Source of the DNA: Suilimivivens sp963618065
Lineage (GTDB): Bacteria; Bacillota; Clostridia; Lachnospirales; Lachnospiraceae
Length of the DNA stretch: 24,741 nt
Assembly (NCBI GenBank): GCA_963618065.1
Contig: CAVERH010000046.1
Span: 1 to 24,741, forward strand
Reading direction: 5' to 3'
Shown: positions 14,992 to 23,277 of the stretch, piece after piece
Layout of the letters: every line of letters starts with the position of its first letter
Numbering within the stretch: position 1 is the first letter of the stretch
Made by a program: the position numbers and the translations under genes
Notes under the pieces: generated by a model
The model's input: only the letters and a program-made list of their open reading frames with translations
Database searches by the model: none
Told to the model about the DNA's origin: nothing

Positions 14992-17900
14992 GTGGGAGTA
15001 ACCTTTACGAAGGAGCAGCAGCAGGTAATTGATACAAGAAACCGGAATCTGCTTGTCTCTGCAGCGGCAGGCTCCGGCAAAACGGCCGTGCTGGTGGAAC
15101 GAATCATACAGATGATTCTGAATAAAGAGCATCCTGTGGATATTGACAGGCTGCTGGTGGTTACCTTTACGAATGCGGCAGCAGCACAGATGCGGGAGCG
15201 TATCCGGCAGGCGATTGACCGGGAACTTTCAAAGGATCCGTTTAATGAGCACCTGCAGCGGCAGGCGGCATTACTGCATAAGGCGCAGATTACCACCATC
15301 GACAGCTTCTGCCTTTTTGTTATAAGGAACCATTTCCACGAGATCGGACTGGATCCCGGCTTTCGTGTGGCCGATGAGGGGGAACTGAAGCTGTTGCAGC
15401 AGGATACCTTAAATGAACTGCTCGAGCAGGAATATGATGCGGCAGATACGAAGTTTCTGCAGTGTGTGGAATATTTTACGGGGGGAAGCAACGACCAGCT
15501 TCTCATACAATATATCGAAAGGTTATATGACTTCGCAGAGAGCTATCCCTGGCCGGAGGACTGGCTTCTTGGCTGTACGGAGGACTATAAAATTGCGGAT
15601 GTGGAGGAACTGAACGGGACACAGTGGTGCAGGTACCTTACCTCTCATGTGCGCTTTATGCTGGAGGAGCTGGCGGGAAAACTCCGGCAGGCATGTAGGC
15701 TGTCAGAGCGTCCGGCAGGCCCTTACATGTATGGGGAGCTTCTTGAAAAGGAAGCGGAGATGTTAGAACAGGCCTCGAAGAAGGAGACCTATCAGGAACA
15801 GTATGAGGCCATGGAGAAGATCACCTTCGGGCGTCTTCCTTCGAAAAAGGATGACTCCGTGGATCCTGCGTTGCGGGTCATGGCACAGCAGCTTCGCAAT
15901 GAGGTGAAAAAGCAGATCGAGAAGCTGAAAGGGGATTTCCTGCTGCGTTCTCCCGAACAGGCACTTGCACAGATGCAGAGAGCCTGTCCGATGGTCGAGG
16001 AGCTTGTTTCTCTGGTTCTTGCCTATGAGCAAATGCTTACACAGAAAAAGCGTGAGGCCAATATCATTGATTTTGGCGATATGGAACATCTGGCGCTGCA
16101 GATTCTGCTTACCAAAGAAGACGGCGAGATTGTTCCAACCAAGGCGGCAAAGGAGTACCGGGAGTGCTTTGACGAGATCCTGATTGATGAATATCAGGAC
16201 AGTAATCTGGTTCAGGAATATCTTCTGACGGCGGTTTCCGGGGAACAGGACGGACGAAACAACCGCTTCATGGTAGGAGATGTCAAGCAGAGCATTTATA
16301 AGTTCCGTCTGGCAAGACCGGAGCTTTTCATGGAAAAGTACCATACTTATACAAAGGAAGAATCCGACTGCCAACGGATTGACCTGCATAAGAATTTCCG
16401 AAGCCGCAGAGAGGTTCTGGAAGGAGTCAACACCCTGTTTCAGAAGATTATGGGGCAGGAGCTTGGCGGGATTGTCTATGATGAGGATGCCGCACTTTAT
16501 GAGGGCGCTTCCTATCCGGAAAATAACGGGAATGAGACGGAATACCTGATTTTTACGCAGGAGGAAGAAAGCGGCGAGTCGGTGCGCAGCTTTGAAGCAA
16601 GGGCGATTGCGGCTAAAATCCGTACACTGTACCGGAATTTCCAGGTGACGGATAAGGAGACCGGTGCGCTGCGTCCGGTACAGTACCGGGACATGGTAAT
16701 TCTGCTCAGGACGAACTCAGGTTGGGCAGAGGAGTTTAAGGAGACACTGCAAAAGGAGGGAATTCCGGCCTATGTCAGCCTCCGCACCGGATATTTCGAG
16801 GCTTCGGAGATCCGGGAGCTTTTGCAGTTTTTACATGTGATAGATAATCCGAGACAGGATATTCCCTTATATGGGACGCTGAAATCTTACTTTGGAGGCT
16901 TCAGTGAAGAGGAGATTGCGAGAATCCGGGTTGATGAGACCGTCAAGAAGAGCGCAGGGAAGGACGCAGCAGATAATGAGACAGCAGGGAAGGATGCCTC
17001 GGAAGAAGCTGCAGGAACAGTCAACCGGCCGGCGGCTCTGATCGATCAGTTAAGGGCTTATGATGGGGATTTAAAAGAGAAGATTGCGGATTTTCTGGAT
17101 ACCCTTGATCATTACCGGAAGATGTCTGTTTATACGCCGATTCATAAGCTGCTGGAAGAATTGATCTATACCACCGGGTATTTCCAGTTTGTGATCGCAA
17201 AGCCCGGCGGTGAGCAGCGCGGGGCTAATGTGGAAATGCTTATGTCTAAGGCGGCCGCTTTCGAGCAGACGAGCTTTTACGGTGTCTTTCATTTCCTGCG
17301 CTACATCGAGCAGTTGTCGAAGTATGAGGTGGATTACGGAGAGGCAGATATTCTCGATGAAAATGCCGATGTCGTGCGGATTATGAGTATTCATAAGAGT
17401 AAAGGTCTGGAATTCCCGGTATGCTTCGTGGCCGGCTTATCCAAGAAGTTCAATATGCAGGATACCACAGGACGCCTTGTGACCGATATGGATCTTGGAA
17501 TTGGCGTGGATGAAATTGACAGTGAGCTTCGCATCCAGCGTCGTATGACCAAGAAAAATGTGGTTTCCCTGAAAATGCGTCTGGATACGCTGGCAGAAGA
17601 AATGCGGGTTCTCTACGTTGCCATGACGCGCGCTCAGGAAAAGCTGATTCTTACAGCAGTTGTCAAGGATGAAGAAAAGCTGAAGGAGCAGATTGCGTTA
17701 TATGAAAATACGAAAGGCGAGGATGGAAGAATGCGGTTTACGGATCTTATGAATGCCGGATCGTTCCTGCAATTCGTATTGCCGGCACTGTCCGAAGCAC
17801 AGTTTATCAGTGAAGGAGAGCTAAAGGAGCAGAAAATTTCCGAAGAGTGCGGACAGATTCTGCAAAGAGAACAGTTTGTATACCGGATTACGAGAGAAGA

Positions 17901-18747
17901 GACATCGGAAGGAGAGCTTGCACAGAAGGAAAAGCTGCAGCAGCGCATGGATCGCAGATATGCGGACGAAGGATTAAAGGAGCTGGTAACGAAGACCAGT
18001 GTTTCTGAGTTGAAGAAGGCGCAGATGGATCTGGATTTTGCGGGAGAGCTGTTCCCGGAAAAGGAAATTGTGCCGTATATTCCCGCCTTTATGCAGGAGG
18101 AGCAGGGAATGTCCGGGGCAGACCGCGGAAGCGCTTACCACCGGGTGATGGAGCTGCTTGATTTTGAGAAGGTGCTGNNNNNNNNNNNNNNNNNNNNNNN
18201 NNNNNNNNNNNNNNNNNNNNNNNNNNNNNNNNNNNNNNNNNNNNNNNNNNNNNNNNNNNNNNNNNNNNNNNNNNNNNNNAAATCAGGAGCAGATACTTAC
18301 ATGATTTTAGAGTTGGAACGGCAGATTGCACTTATGGTAGAGAAAGAACTGTTGCAGAAGCCGTGGAGCGAGGCTGTCTCGGTGAAAAAGCTTGTGGTAT
18401 TTTTTAAGTCCTCACTGGCACAGAGAATGGCCAGGGCACAGCACCTTCAGAGGCTTAAAAAGGAGCAGCCCTTTGTACTTGGCATCGCGGCAGACCGTGT
18501 AAAGCCACAGTTCCCGCATGAGGAGCAGGTGTTGATTCAGGGAATCATCGATGCTTTTTTCGAAGAGGGTGACGATCTTGTTCTGATGGATTATAAGACC
18601 GATGCCGTGAAGACCGGGGAAGAGCTGGTGAAGCGTTATCACACCCAGATGGAATACTATACGGAAGCTCTGGAACGCATCATCGGTAAGAAGGTGAAGG
18701 AGCGGATTATTTATTCCTTTGCGCTTGGTGAGGAGATTCGGATGTAA
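14992..18747 (+). CDS. addA: ATP-dependent helicase/nuclease subunit A (AddA), with an assembly gap
   Basis: I choose GTG 14992 (GVTFTKEQQQVID), with AAGGGAG upstream and the canonical AddA N-terminus; an in-frame ATG at 14911 would overlap the promoter. About 1251 residues including 34 unknown ones from the N run at 18178-18279; the frame is kept across it. UvrD/Rep-type SF1A motifs are complete: AAAGSGKT (Lys30), VVTFTNAAAAQMRERI, LIDEYQDSN (Asp399-Glu400), VGDVKQSIYKFRLARPELF, HKNFRSRREVL, MSIHKSKGLEFPV, and LYVAMTRAQEKL. The RecB-type nuclease has GIIDAFF (Asp1187) and MDYKTD (Asp1200, Lys1202). It partners AddB. A 10-residue duplication (SAGKDAADNE / TAGKDASEEA, about 654-673) sits in a loop. 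Confidence 0.96.
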   Translation: MGVTFTKEQQQVIDTRNRNLLVSAAAGSGKTAVLVERIIQMILNKEHPVDIDRLLVVTFTNAAAAQMRERIRQAIDRELSKDPFNEHLQRQAALLHKAQITTIDSFCLFVIRNHFHEIGLDPGFRVADEGELKLLQQDTLNELLEQEYDAADTKFLQCVEYFTGGSNDQLLIQYIERLYDFAESYPWPEDWLLGCTEDYKIADVEELNGTQWCRYLTSHVRFMLEELAGKLRQACRLSERPAGPYMYGELLEKEAEMLEQASKKETYQEQYEAMEKITFGRLPSKKDDSVDPALRVMAQQLRNEVKKQIEKLKGDFLLRSPEQALAQMQRACPMVEELVSLVLAYEQMLTQKKREANIIDFGDMEHLALQILLTKEDGEIVPTKAAKEYRECFDEILIDEYQDSNLVQEYLLTAVSGEQDGRNNRFMVGDVKQSIYKFRLARPELFMEKYHTYTKEESDCQRIDLHKNFRSRREVLEGVNTLFQKIMGQELGGIVYDEDAALYEGASYPENNGNETEYLIFTQEEESGESVRSFEARAIAAKIRTLYRNFQVTDKETGALRPVQYRDMVILLRTNSGWAEEFKETLQKEGIPAYVSLRTGYFEASEIRELLQFLHVIDNPRQDIPLYGTLKSYFGGFSEEEIARIRVDETVKKSAGKDAADNETAGKDASEEAAGTVNRPAALIDQLRAYDGDLKEKIADFLDTLDHYRKMSVYTPIHKLLEELIYTTGYFQFVIAKPGGEQRGANVEMLMSKAAAFEQTSFYGVFHFLRYIEQLSKYEVDYGEADILDENADVVRIMSIHKSKGLEFPVCFVAGLSKKFNMQDTTGRLVTDMDLGIGVDEIDSELRIQRRMTKKNVVSLKMRLDTLAEEMRVLYVAMTRAQEKLILTAVVKDEEKLKEQIALYENTKGEDGRMRFTDLMNAGSFLQFVLPALSEAQFISEGELKEQKISEECGQILQREQFVYRITREETSEGELAQKEKLQQRMDRRYADEGLKELVTKTSVSELKKAQMDLDFAGELFPEKEIVPYIPAFMQEEQGMSGADRGSAYHRVMELLDFEKVLXXXXXXXXXXXXXXXXXXXXXXXXXXXXXXXXXXKSGADTYMILELERQIALMVEKELLQKPWSEAVSVKKLVVFFKSSLAQRMARAQHLQRLKKEQPFVLGIAADRVKPQFPHEEQVLIQGIIDAFFEEGDDLVLMDYKTDAVKTGEELVKRYHTQMEYYTEALERIIGKKVKERIIYSFALGEEIRM
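18178..18279. other. Assembly gap (102 N)
   Basis: An unresolved run of N inside addA, between the YHRVMELLDFEKVL segment and the KSGADTYMILELERQ segment. Its length is a multiple of three and the frame continues, so the gap size is probably close to right. Confidence 0.99.
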
Positions 18748-18821
18748 GGGATGAAGATGCAAACCGATATCGGAGTGTGCAAAGAATAAGAGAAAGAAGA
18801 TTACGATTCCGTAGAGGGGGA

Positions 18822-18850
18822 TTGACACCGGATGGAAAGAGTTGTATCTT
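18822..18850 (+). promoter_or_regulatory. Sigma-A type promoter of thiT
   Basis: TTGACA (18822-18827) and TATCTT (18845-18850) are 17 bp apart, upstream of the riboswitch and downstream of the addA stop at 18747. A small hairpin, CGGTG/CACCG (18860-18873), begins ten bases after the -10, at the probable 5' end of the transcript. Confidence 0.7.
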
Positions 18851-18887
18851 TATAACGATCGGTGCAATCACCGAAATAAATTAATCA

Positions 18888-18972
18888 CTTCGCTAGGGGA
18901 GCATTTGCTGAGATTATCTGTTACACAGATTAACCCTCACTACTTGAACCGGGTAATACCGGCGTAAGGAAG
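18888..18972 (+). promoter_or_regulatory. TPP riboswitch aptamer
   Basis: The thi-box elements are in order: CTAGGGGAGC (18893-18902), GCTGAGAT (18907-18914), ACCCT (18933-18937), TTGAACC (18944-18950) and the GGGTAATACCGGCGTAAGGAAG block (18951-18972). CTTC (18888-18891) and GAAG at the end can close P1. TPP binding would switch off the downstream thiamine transporter gene. The linker between GAACC and GGGTAATACC is short compared with the common form that has an extra UGAU. Confidence 0.95.
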
Positions 18973-18997
18973 CACAGGATAACAGGATCATATTATG

Positions 18998-19036
18998 TCC
19001 TCCTTAGCGATGTAAAAAGTCTAAGGAGGATTTTTT
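18998..19036 (+). terminator. Terminator-like hairpin that contains the thiT ribosome site
   Basis: TCCTCCTTAG (18998-19007) is perfectly complementary to CTAAGGAGGA (19021-19030) with a 13-base loop, followed by TTTTTT (19031-19036) and then directly the ATG at 19037. The 3' arm is also the ribosome site. The hairpin could therefore act as an intrinsic terminator and as a ribosome-site blocker. CTAGGGGAG of the aptamer (18893-18901) can pair with CTCCTTAG of the 5' arm with one bulge and one G-U, a candidate antiterminator when TPP is absent. Confidence 0.8.
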
Positions 19037-19732
19037 ATGTCACTATTTTTTACCAAAGAAGATGGCTACTTTTCACTGACAACAGGCGGCGAGGTCGCTG
19101 TGATGATTCTGATTGCAGTTCTCGTGATTCTGACCGCAGTGATCAGTACCAGAGTCAAAGAGAACAATAACCAGAAAAAGAGCCCGTTTTCTACCAGGCA
19201 GCTCGTATTTTCTGCAGTTGCACTGGCACTTGGATTTGTCACCTCTTATATTAAGATCGTGAACATGCCATGGGGCGGCTCCATCACACTTTGCTCTATG
19301 CTGTTTGTAACCATGATCGGTTACTGGTATGGACCAAAGGTCGGCATTACGGCGGCATTTGCTTACGGTCTGCTGCAGTTCGTGCAGGATGGCGGAAGCT
19401 ATATTTTATCCCCTCTGCAGGCGTGTCTTGATTACATCCTTGCATTTGCTGCATTAGGTCTTTCCGGATTCTTCAATAAGCAGAAGAACGGATTATTAAA
19501 GGGCTATCTCGCAGCGATTCTTGTAAGAGGTCTGTGCCATTCTATCGGCGGTTATCTGTACTGGATGGATTACATGCCGGACAACTTCCCGAAGTCCCTG
19601 ACCGCGATTTACCCGATTGCCTATAATTATGCTTATATTTTAGGAGAAGGTCTGATTACCGTAATTATCATCATGCTTCCTCCGGTAAAGAAAGCGATCG
19701 AAAAGGTGAAAGCAATGGCTGTGCAGGCGTAA
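19037..19732 (+). CDS. thiT: Energy-coupled thiamine transporter, substrate-binding subunit ThiT
   Basis: This 231-residue membrane protein has an N-terminal extra segment and then the ThiT fold of six membrane helices. Family features are NMPWGGSITLCSMLFVTMIGYWYGPKVGI, AYGLLQFVQDGGSYILSPLQACLDYILAFAALGLSG and RGLCHSIGGYLYW, covering the aromatic and acidic residues that bind thiamine. ThiT is the S-component that docks on the ECF module (EcfA, EcfA', EcfT), which is not encoded in this window. A TPP riboswitch directly upstream agrees with a thiamine function. A terminator follows. Confidence 0.95.
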   Translation: MSLFFTKEDGYFSLTTGGEVAVMILIAVLVILTAVISTRVKENNNQKKSPFSTRQLVFSAVALALGFVTSYIKIVNMPWGGSITLCSMLFVTMIGYWYGPKVGITAAFAYGLLQFVQDGGSYILSPLQACLDYILAFAALGLSGFFNKQKNGLLKGYLAAILVRGLCHSIGGYLYWMDYMPDNFPKSLTAIYPIAYNYAYILGEGLITVIIIMLPPVKKAIEKVKAMAVQA

Positions 19733-19758
19733 AGCCCGGTCATTACAAACATGATAAA

Positions 19759-19808
19759 GGATAGCCCACTGTCTTGCATTTTGCAGGCCGGTGTGCTATT
19801 CTTTTTTT
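19759..19808 (+). terminator. Intrinsic terminator after thiT
   Basis: GGATAGCCCACTG and CGGTGTGCTATTC form a long stem with mismatches around an inner GCA/TGC-containing loop, followed by a run of seven T (19802-19808). It isolates the thiT unit from malQ. Confidence 0.88.
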
Positions 19809-19817
19809 AACAAAGAA

Positions 19818-19835
19818 ATTGGTAACGTTACCAAT
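19818..19835. promoter_or_regulatory. Perfect 18-bp palindrome, likely LacI-family operator of malQ
   Basis: ATTGGTAACGTTACCAAT is fully self-complementary. A CG-centred palindrome of this length (AACGTT core) is the typical shape of a LacI/GalR-family operator. It lies between the thiT terminator and malQ, 46 bases ahead of the malQ start, and a LacI-family regulator is encoded right after malQ. Binding by that protein is an inference. Confidence 0.75.
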
Positions 19836-19856
19836 GGCGTAAATACAGCGCTGACA

Positions 19857-19872
19857 GCTATTTTGGAATAGC
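19857..19872. other. Hairpin in the malQ leader
   Basis: GCTATT (19857-19862) and AATAGC (19867-19872) form a perfect stem around TTGG, eight bases before the malQ start. With its flanks (ACAGCTATT...AATAGCAG) it resembles the ends of the fold-back repeat at 13904-13975 with the middle removed. Confidence 0.4.
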
Positions 19873-19880
19873 AGAAAGAG

Positions 19881-21377
19881 ATGGAGAATATGAAGAGAGC
19901 AAGTGGCATTTTATTACCGGTTTCCAGTCTTCCGTCCCCTTACGGAATTGGAACTTTCTCGAAAGAAGCATATGAATTTGTGGATTTTCTGGCAGCAGCC
20001 GGACAGACCTACTGGCAGATTCTGCCGTTAGGACCGACCGGATATGGGGATTCCCCGTACCAGTCTTTTTCCACCTTTGCAGGAAATCCGTATTACATCG
20101 ATCCGGAGGAGCTGATGGAAAAGGGATGGATTACGAAGAAGGACTGTGAAAGCTGCGATTGGGGAGATACCGAAGGTTATGTAGATTATGAGAAGATCTA
20201 TCTTTCCCGGTTCCGTCTCTTAAAGAAGGCTTTTCTGAACAGCAAAATCGAAGAAGACGCACAGTTCCAAAGCTTTGTGCAGGAAAATGAATACTGGCTT
20301 GCCGATTATGCGATGTATATGGCAGTCAAGGATCATTTTAAGGGTGTGAACTGGTTAAGCTGGGAGGAGGACATCCGGATCCGTGATGCGAAAGCCATGA
20401 AGAAATACCGAGAGGAGCTGCAGGAAGAGATTCTGTTCTATGAATTCCAGCAGTATCTTTTTGAAGCGCAGTGGCTCCGGCTCAAGAAGTATGCGAATGA
20501 GAAGGGCGTTCTGATCGTGGGGGACATTCCGATCTATGTTGCTTTCGACAGTGCGGATACCTGGGCGAATCCGGAGCTTTTCCAGCTGAATGAAAAGGGC
20601 GAACCGGTGGCCGTTGCCGGATGCCCGCCGGATGCATTCTCGTCAACAGGTCAGCTTTGGGGAAATCCGCTGTATCGCTGGGATTATCATGCACAGACTG
20701 GTTTCGCATGGTGGATGAAACGAATTGGTTACTGTTATAAATTATATGATGTGGTACGTATCGATCATTTCCGTGGCTTTGATGAATATTACAGCATTCC
20801 CTACGGCGATCCGACCGCAGAGTTTGGTAAGTGGGAGAAGGGTCCCGGTTATGCGTTATTTAAGACGATGAAGGAGCAGATCGGAAATAAGCCGGTGATT
20901 GCAGAGGATCTTGGCTTCTTAACACCGTCGGTCATCCGTCTTGTGCAAAAGACCGGCTATCCGGGAATGAAGATTTTACAGTTTGCATTTGATTCGAGAG
21001 AAGATAGTGATTATCTGCCGCACAACTACACGGCAAACAGTGTGGTTTATACCGGAACGCATGACAATGATACAACGCTCAACTGGTATCATACGATTCC
21101 GGCACGTGACCGCCTCTTTGCAAAGAACTACCTGAACATCAAAGGGAATGAGAAGGTGACCTGGGAGTTTATCCGGGCAGCGATTGCAAGTGTATCTGAT
21201 ACGGCAATTATTCCGATGCAGGATTATCTGGAGCTTGGCAGCGAAGCCAGAATCAATACGCCGTCTACACTGGGAGATAACTGGAAGTGGCGGATGAGCG
21301 CAGAACAGCTTTCACCGGAACTGGCAGAAGAAATTCTGGAGTTATGTAAACTGTACGGACGTGTGAGAGAAAAATAA
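19881..21377 (+). CDS. malQ: 4-alpha-glucanotransferase (amylomaltase)
   Basis: This 498-residue GH77 enzyme moves alpha-1,4-glucan segments between maltodextrins in the cytoplasm, releasing glucose. The N-terminus KRASGILLPVSSLPSPYGIG, GYGDSPYQSFSTFAGNPYYID, VRIDHFRGFDEYY (nucleophile Asp295), IAEDLG (acid/base Glu342) and GTHDNDT (Asp395) are all present; these positions nearly coincide with the catalytic triad of the Thermus enzyme. The C-terminal INTPSTLGDNWKWR motif is intact. The start could be ATG 19881 or ATG 19890; neither has a strong ribosome site. The operator-like palindrome upstream and the LacI-family gene downstream suggest maltodextrin-dependent control. Confidence 0.97.
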   Translation: MENMKRASGILLPVSSLPSPYGIGTFSKEAYEFVDFLAAAGQTYWQILPLGPTGYGDSPYQSFSTFAGNPYYIDPEELMEKGWITKKDCESCDWGDTEGYVDYEKIYLSRFRLLKKAFLNSKIEEDAQFQSFVQENEYWLADYAMYMAVKDHFKGVNWLSWEEDIRIRDAKAMKKYREELQEEILFYEFQQYLFEAQWLRLKKYANEKGVLIVGDIPIYVAFDSADTWANPELFQLNEKGEPVAVAGCPPDAFSSTGQLWGNPLYRWDYHAQTGFAWWMKRIGYCYKLYDVVRIDHFRGFDEYYSIPYGDPTAEFGKWEKGPGYALFKTMKEQIGNKPVIAEDLGFLTPSVIRLVQKTGYPGMKILQFAFDSREDSDYLPHNYTANSVVYTGTHDNDTTLNWYHTIPARDRLFAKNYLNIKGNEKVTWEFIRAAIASVSDTAIIPMQDYLELGSEARINTPSTLGDNWKWRMSAEQLSPELAEEILELCKLYGRVREK

Positions 21378-21510
21378 AGATAGGATACAGAAGATATTAT
21401 AGATTGTAGAAGTAAAGATAGAGATTTAGGTTAAGATTCAGATTCAGCGGCTCTATACCTGATAAGATGGAAGGAAAAGAGAAGGCCGTGGAAGAAAGCT
21501 GGAAAAAGCC

Positions 21511-21590
21511 AGAGAAGGATACGGAAAGACCAAGAGAAATACAGAAAGAGAAAAAGAGTTACAGAGAGAAAAAAAGAGTTACAGAAAGAC
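21511..21590 (+). repeat. Degenerate 20-bp tandem repeat in a polypurine tract
   Basis: Four consecutive 20-bp units (21511, 21531, 21551, 21571) share the core TACAGAAAGA or close variants; the last two differ at only two of 20 positions, the first two match at about 14 of 20. The wider stretch, about 21466-21618, is almost entirely A and G on the plus strand. The gap between malQ and the LacI gene (21378-21618) holds no convincing gene; a 44-codon Lys/Glu/Arg-rich open frame at 21467-21601 lacks a ribosome site. Confidence 0.7.
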
Positions 21591-21618
21591 GAAAAAAATA
21601 GAGAAAGAGGGATGGAAG

Positions 21619-22653
21619 ATGGGAGAAATGACAATCAAGGATATTGCCAGAAAATGCGGGGTCGGACCGAGTACGGTGTCCCGCGCCATCAATAACCATC
21701 CCAATATCAATCCGGAAACCCGGGAAAAGGTACTGGCCGTCATACGGGAAACCGGCTTTGTCCCGAATAACAGTGCACGGAATCTGAAACGGACAGAAGC
21801 CAACTGTATTGCGGTATTGATTAAAGGCATCACAAATCCGTTTTTCAGTTCGGTGATCCAGATTATCGAGGAACAGATTCACGAAAAGCACTTTACCATG
21901 GTGATGCAGCATGTGGAAAGCTACGAGGATGAACTGGATGTGGCATTGAACCTGATTAAGGAAAAGCGTCTGCGCGGGATTATCTTTCTGGGAGGAAATT
22001 ATCAGCATGATGCGAAAAAGCTCAGGATGCTGAATGTCCCTTTTGTATTCAGTACGATCGGGACGGTGGCAGAGGAGAGTGTGAAAAAGAATTATTCCAA
22101 TATTGCGGTGGATGACCGGGCAGAAAGCTGCCGTATGGCAGAGTATCTGCTAGGACTCGGGCATAAGCAGATTGCACTGATTACAGAAAATGCAGAGGGA
22201 GAGTCGGTTGGGAAGCTTCGTCTCTTAGGCTATCAGGATGCATTGAAGGAACAGGGAATAGCGGTAAATCCGAAGCTGATCTTGAAAATAACGGATGATG
22301 TTGATCCGTATTCGATGGAAAATGGTTACCGGATGACGAAAGAGCTGCTGCAGTCCGGCGAGCCGTTTACGGCGGTGTATGCGATTGCAGATACCTTGGC
22401 GATCGGAGCCTGCCGGGCATTGCATGAGGCTGGAAAACGGATTCCGGAGGATGTGTCAGTTGCCGGTTTTGATGGGATCCCACTCGGGGAATATTATATT
22501 CCGAAGCTGTCTACGATGCGGCAGCCGGTAGAAGCCATGGCAGATAAAACGGTCCGCCTGCTTCTGCAAATCTTAGAAGAGGGCGGATCGCATGAACATC
22601 TGATTTTCCCGGCAGAGCTGGTGATCCGGGAATCGACCGCTTCACCGGGGTAA
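21619..22653 (+). CDS. LacI-family transcriptional regulator
   Basis: This 344-residue protein has the LacI helix-turn-helix at residues 4-30 (TIKDIARKCGVGPSTVSRAINNHPNI), the hinge region with NNSARNLKRTEA, and a periplasmic-binding-protein-like effector domain from about 60 on. Conserved segments are VDDRAESCRMAEYLLGLGH, YAIADTLAIGACRALHEAGKRIPEDVSVAGFDG and KLSTMRQPVEAM. GAGGG lies upstream of ATG 21619; ATG 21628 (MTIKDIA) is an alternative start. Its place directly after malQ and a LacI-type palindrome before malQ make it a candidate regulator of maltodextrin use (MalR-like), though the effector sugar is not determined. Confidence 0.93.
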   Translation: MGEMTIKDIARKCGVGPSTVSRAINNHPNINPETREKVLAVIRETGFVPNNSARNLKRTEANCIAVLIKGITNPFFSSVIQIIEEQIHEKHFTMVMQHVESYEDELDVALNLIKEKRLRGIIFLGGNYQHDAKKLRMLNVPFVFSTIGTVAEESVKKNYSNIAVDDRAESCRMAEYLLGLGHKQIALITENAEGESVGKLRLLGYQDALKEQGIAVNPKLILKITDDVDPYSMENGYRMTKELLQSGEPFTAVYAIADTLAIGACRALHEAGKRIPEDVSVAGFDGIPLGEYYIPKLSTMRQPVEAMADKTVRLLLQILEEGGSHEHLIFPAELVIRESTASPG

Positions 22654-22738
22654 TTATGAGTGATGAGGTAATTACATGTGATAAGCTATACTTATCTGCA
22701 ACAGTTTTCAGCATATGATTTCGAACAGACATATCGGC

Positions 22739-23197
22739 TTAGGATAGGAAAATACGCCTTGAAAGGTTGGAGTTGTGATATTCGGGATTGTTCGTAACAT
22801 CTTCCTGAAACCAGTCAAGCGGAGTGAACGCATTGGCAGCTTCCACATCCGGGAATTCCACTTCGGCAATAATTAATGGCGCAAAGGGCGCATCAAATAC
22901 ATCAAGTTCGACCTTTAAGGAGGTATCTGTGATTGGGATCAGATACCGTTTTTTCGAAATAATGTTGCCGTCAGCTTTCGGGCGGAGGTGCTCGTACCCT
23001 TCCTTGGACAAAGGCAGGTTGTATTCTTCCCGTGCAAGGAGTCCGGTTCCCTTGTAGGTGAGGTAATATTCCTCATCCTGCTTGCGGATGCGGATTACCG
23101 GGGAGGTGCAGAGGTAGGCCTGCTCAATGTGAAGGCATTGATAGCCGGAGAGGTTTTCGGGGAGGTGTTTGATTAAAAATTTGCGTTCAATTTCCAT
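22739..23197 (-). CDS. CYTH / triphosphate tunnel metalloenzyme domain protein
   Basis: This 152-residue protein begins with the CYTH signature MEIERKFL (Glu2, Glu4, Lys6) and keeps the other charged tunnel residues: RIRK, LTYKG, KKRYLIP, VELDVFD and AEVEF. Single-domain bacterial members of this length, such as those from Nitrosomonas and Clostridium thermocellum, are inorganic triphosphatases, which is the best guess; class IV adenylate cyclase or thiamine-triphosphatase activity is possible in the superfamily. AAAGGA lies seven bases before the ATG on the minus strand. It is convergent with the LacI gene; a short GATAAG/CTTATC hairpin lies in the 85-base gap. Confidence 0.92.
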   Translation of the reverse strand: MEIERKFLIKHLPENLSGYQCLHIEQAYLCTSPVIRIRKQDEEYYLTYKGTGLLAREEYNLPLSKEGYEHLRPKADGNIISKKRYLIPITDTSLKVELDVFDAPFAPLIIAEVEFPDVEAANAFTPLDWFQEDVTNNPEYHNSNLSRRIFLS

Positions 23198-23277
23198 AAA
23201 AGAATCCTTTCGTTACTAAAATGATGAACCCATTATATCATAATAGGAACAGACTGTGGGAACGGATTGAAATGCGT

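Noticed and set aside
15763..16389. 208-codon minus-strand open frame inside addA
   Set aside because: Antisense to the helicase motifs of addA; no start signal or domain.
18178..18279. Frameshift or pseudogene in addA
   Set aside because: The interruption is a run of N; the frame and motifs continue intact on both sides.
21467..21601. 44-codon Lys/Glu/Arg-rich open frame
   Set aside because: No ribosome site, and the composition follows from the polypurine repeat; kept only as part of a finding.
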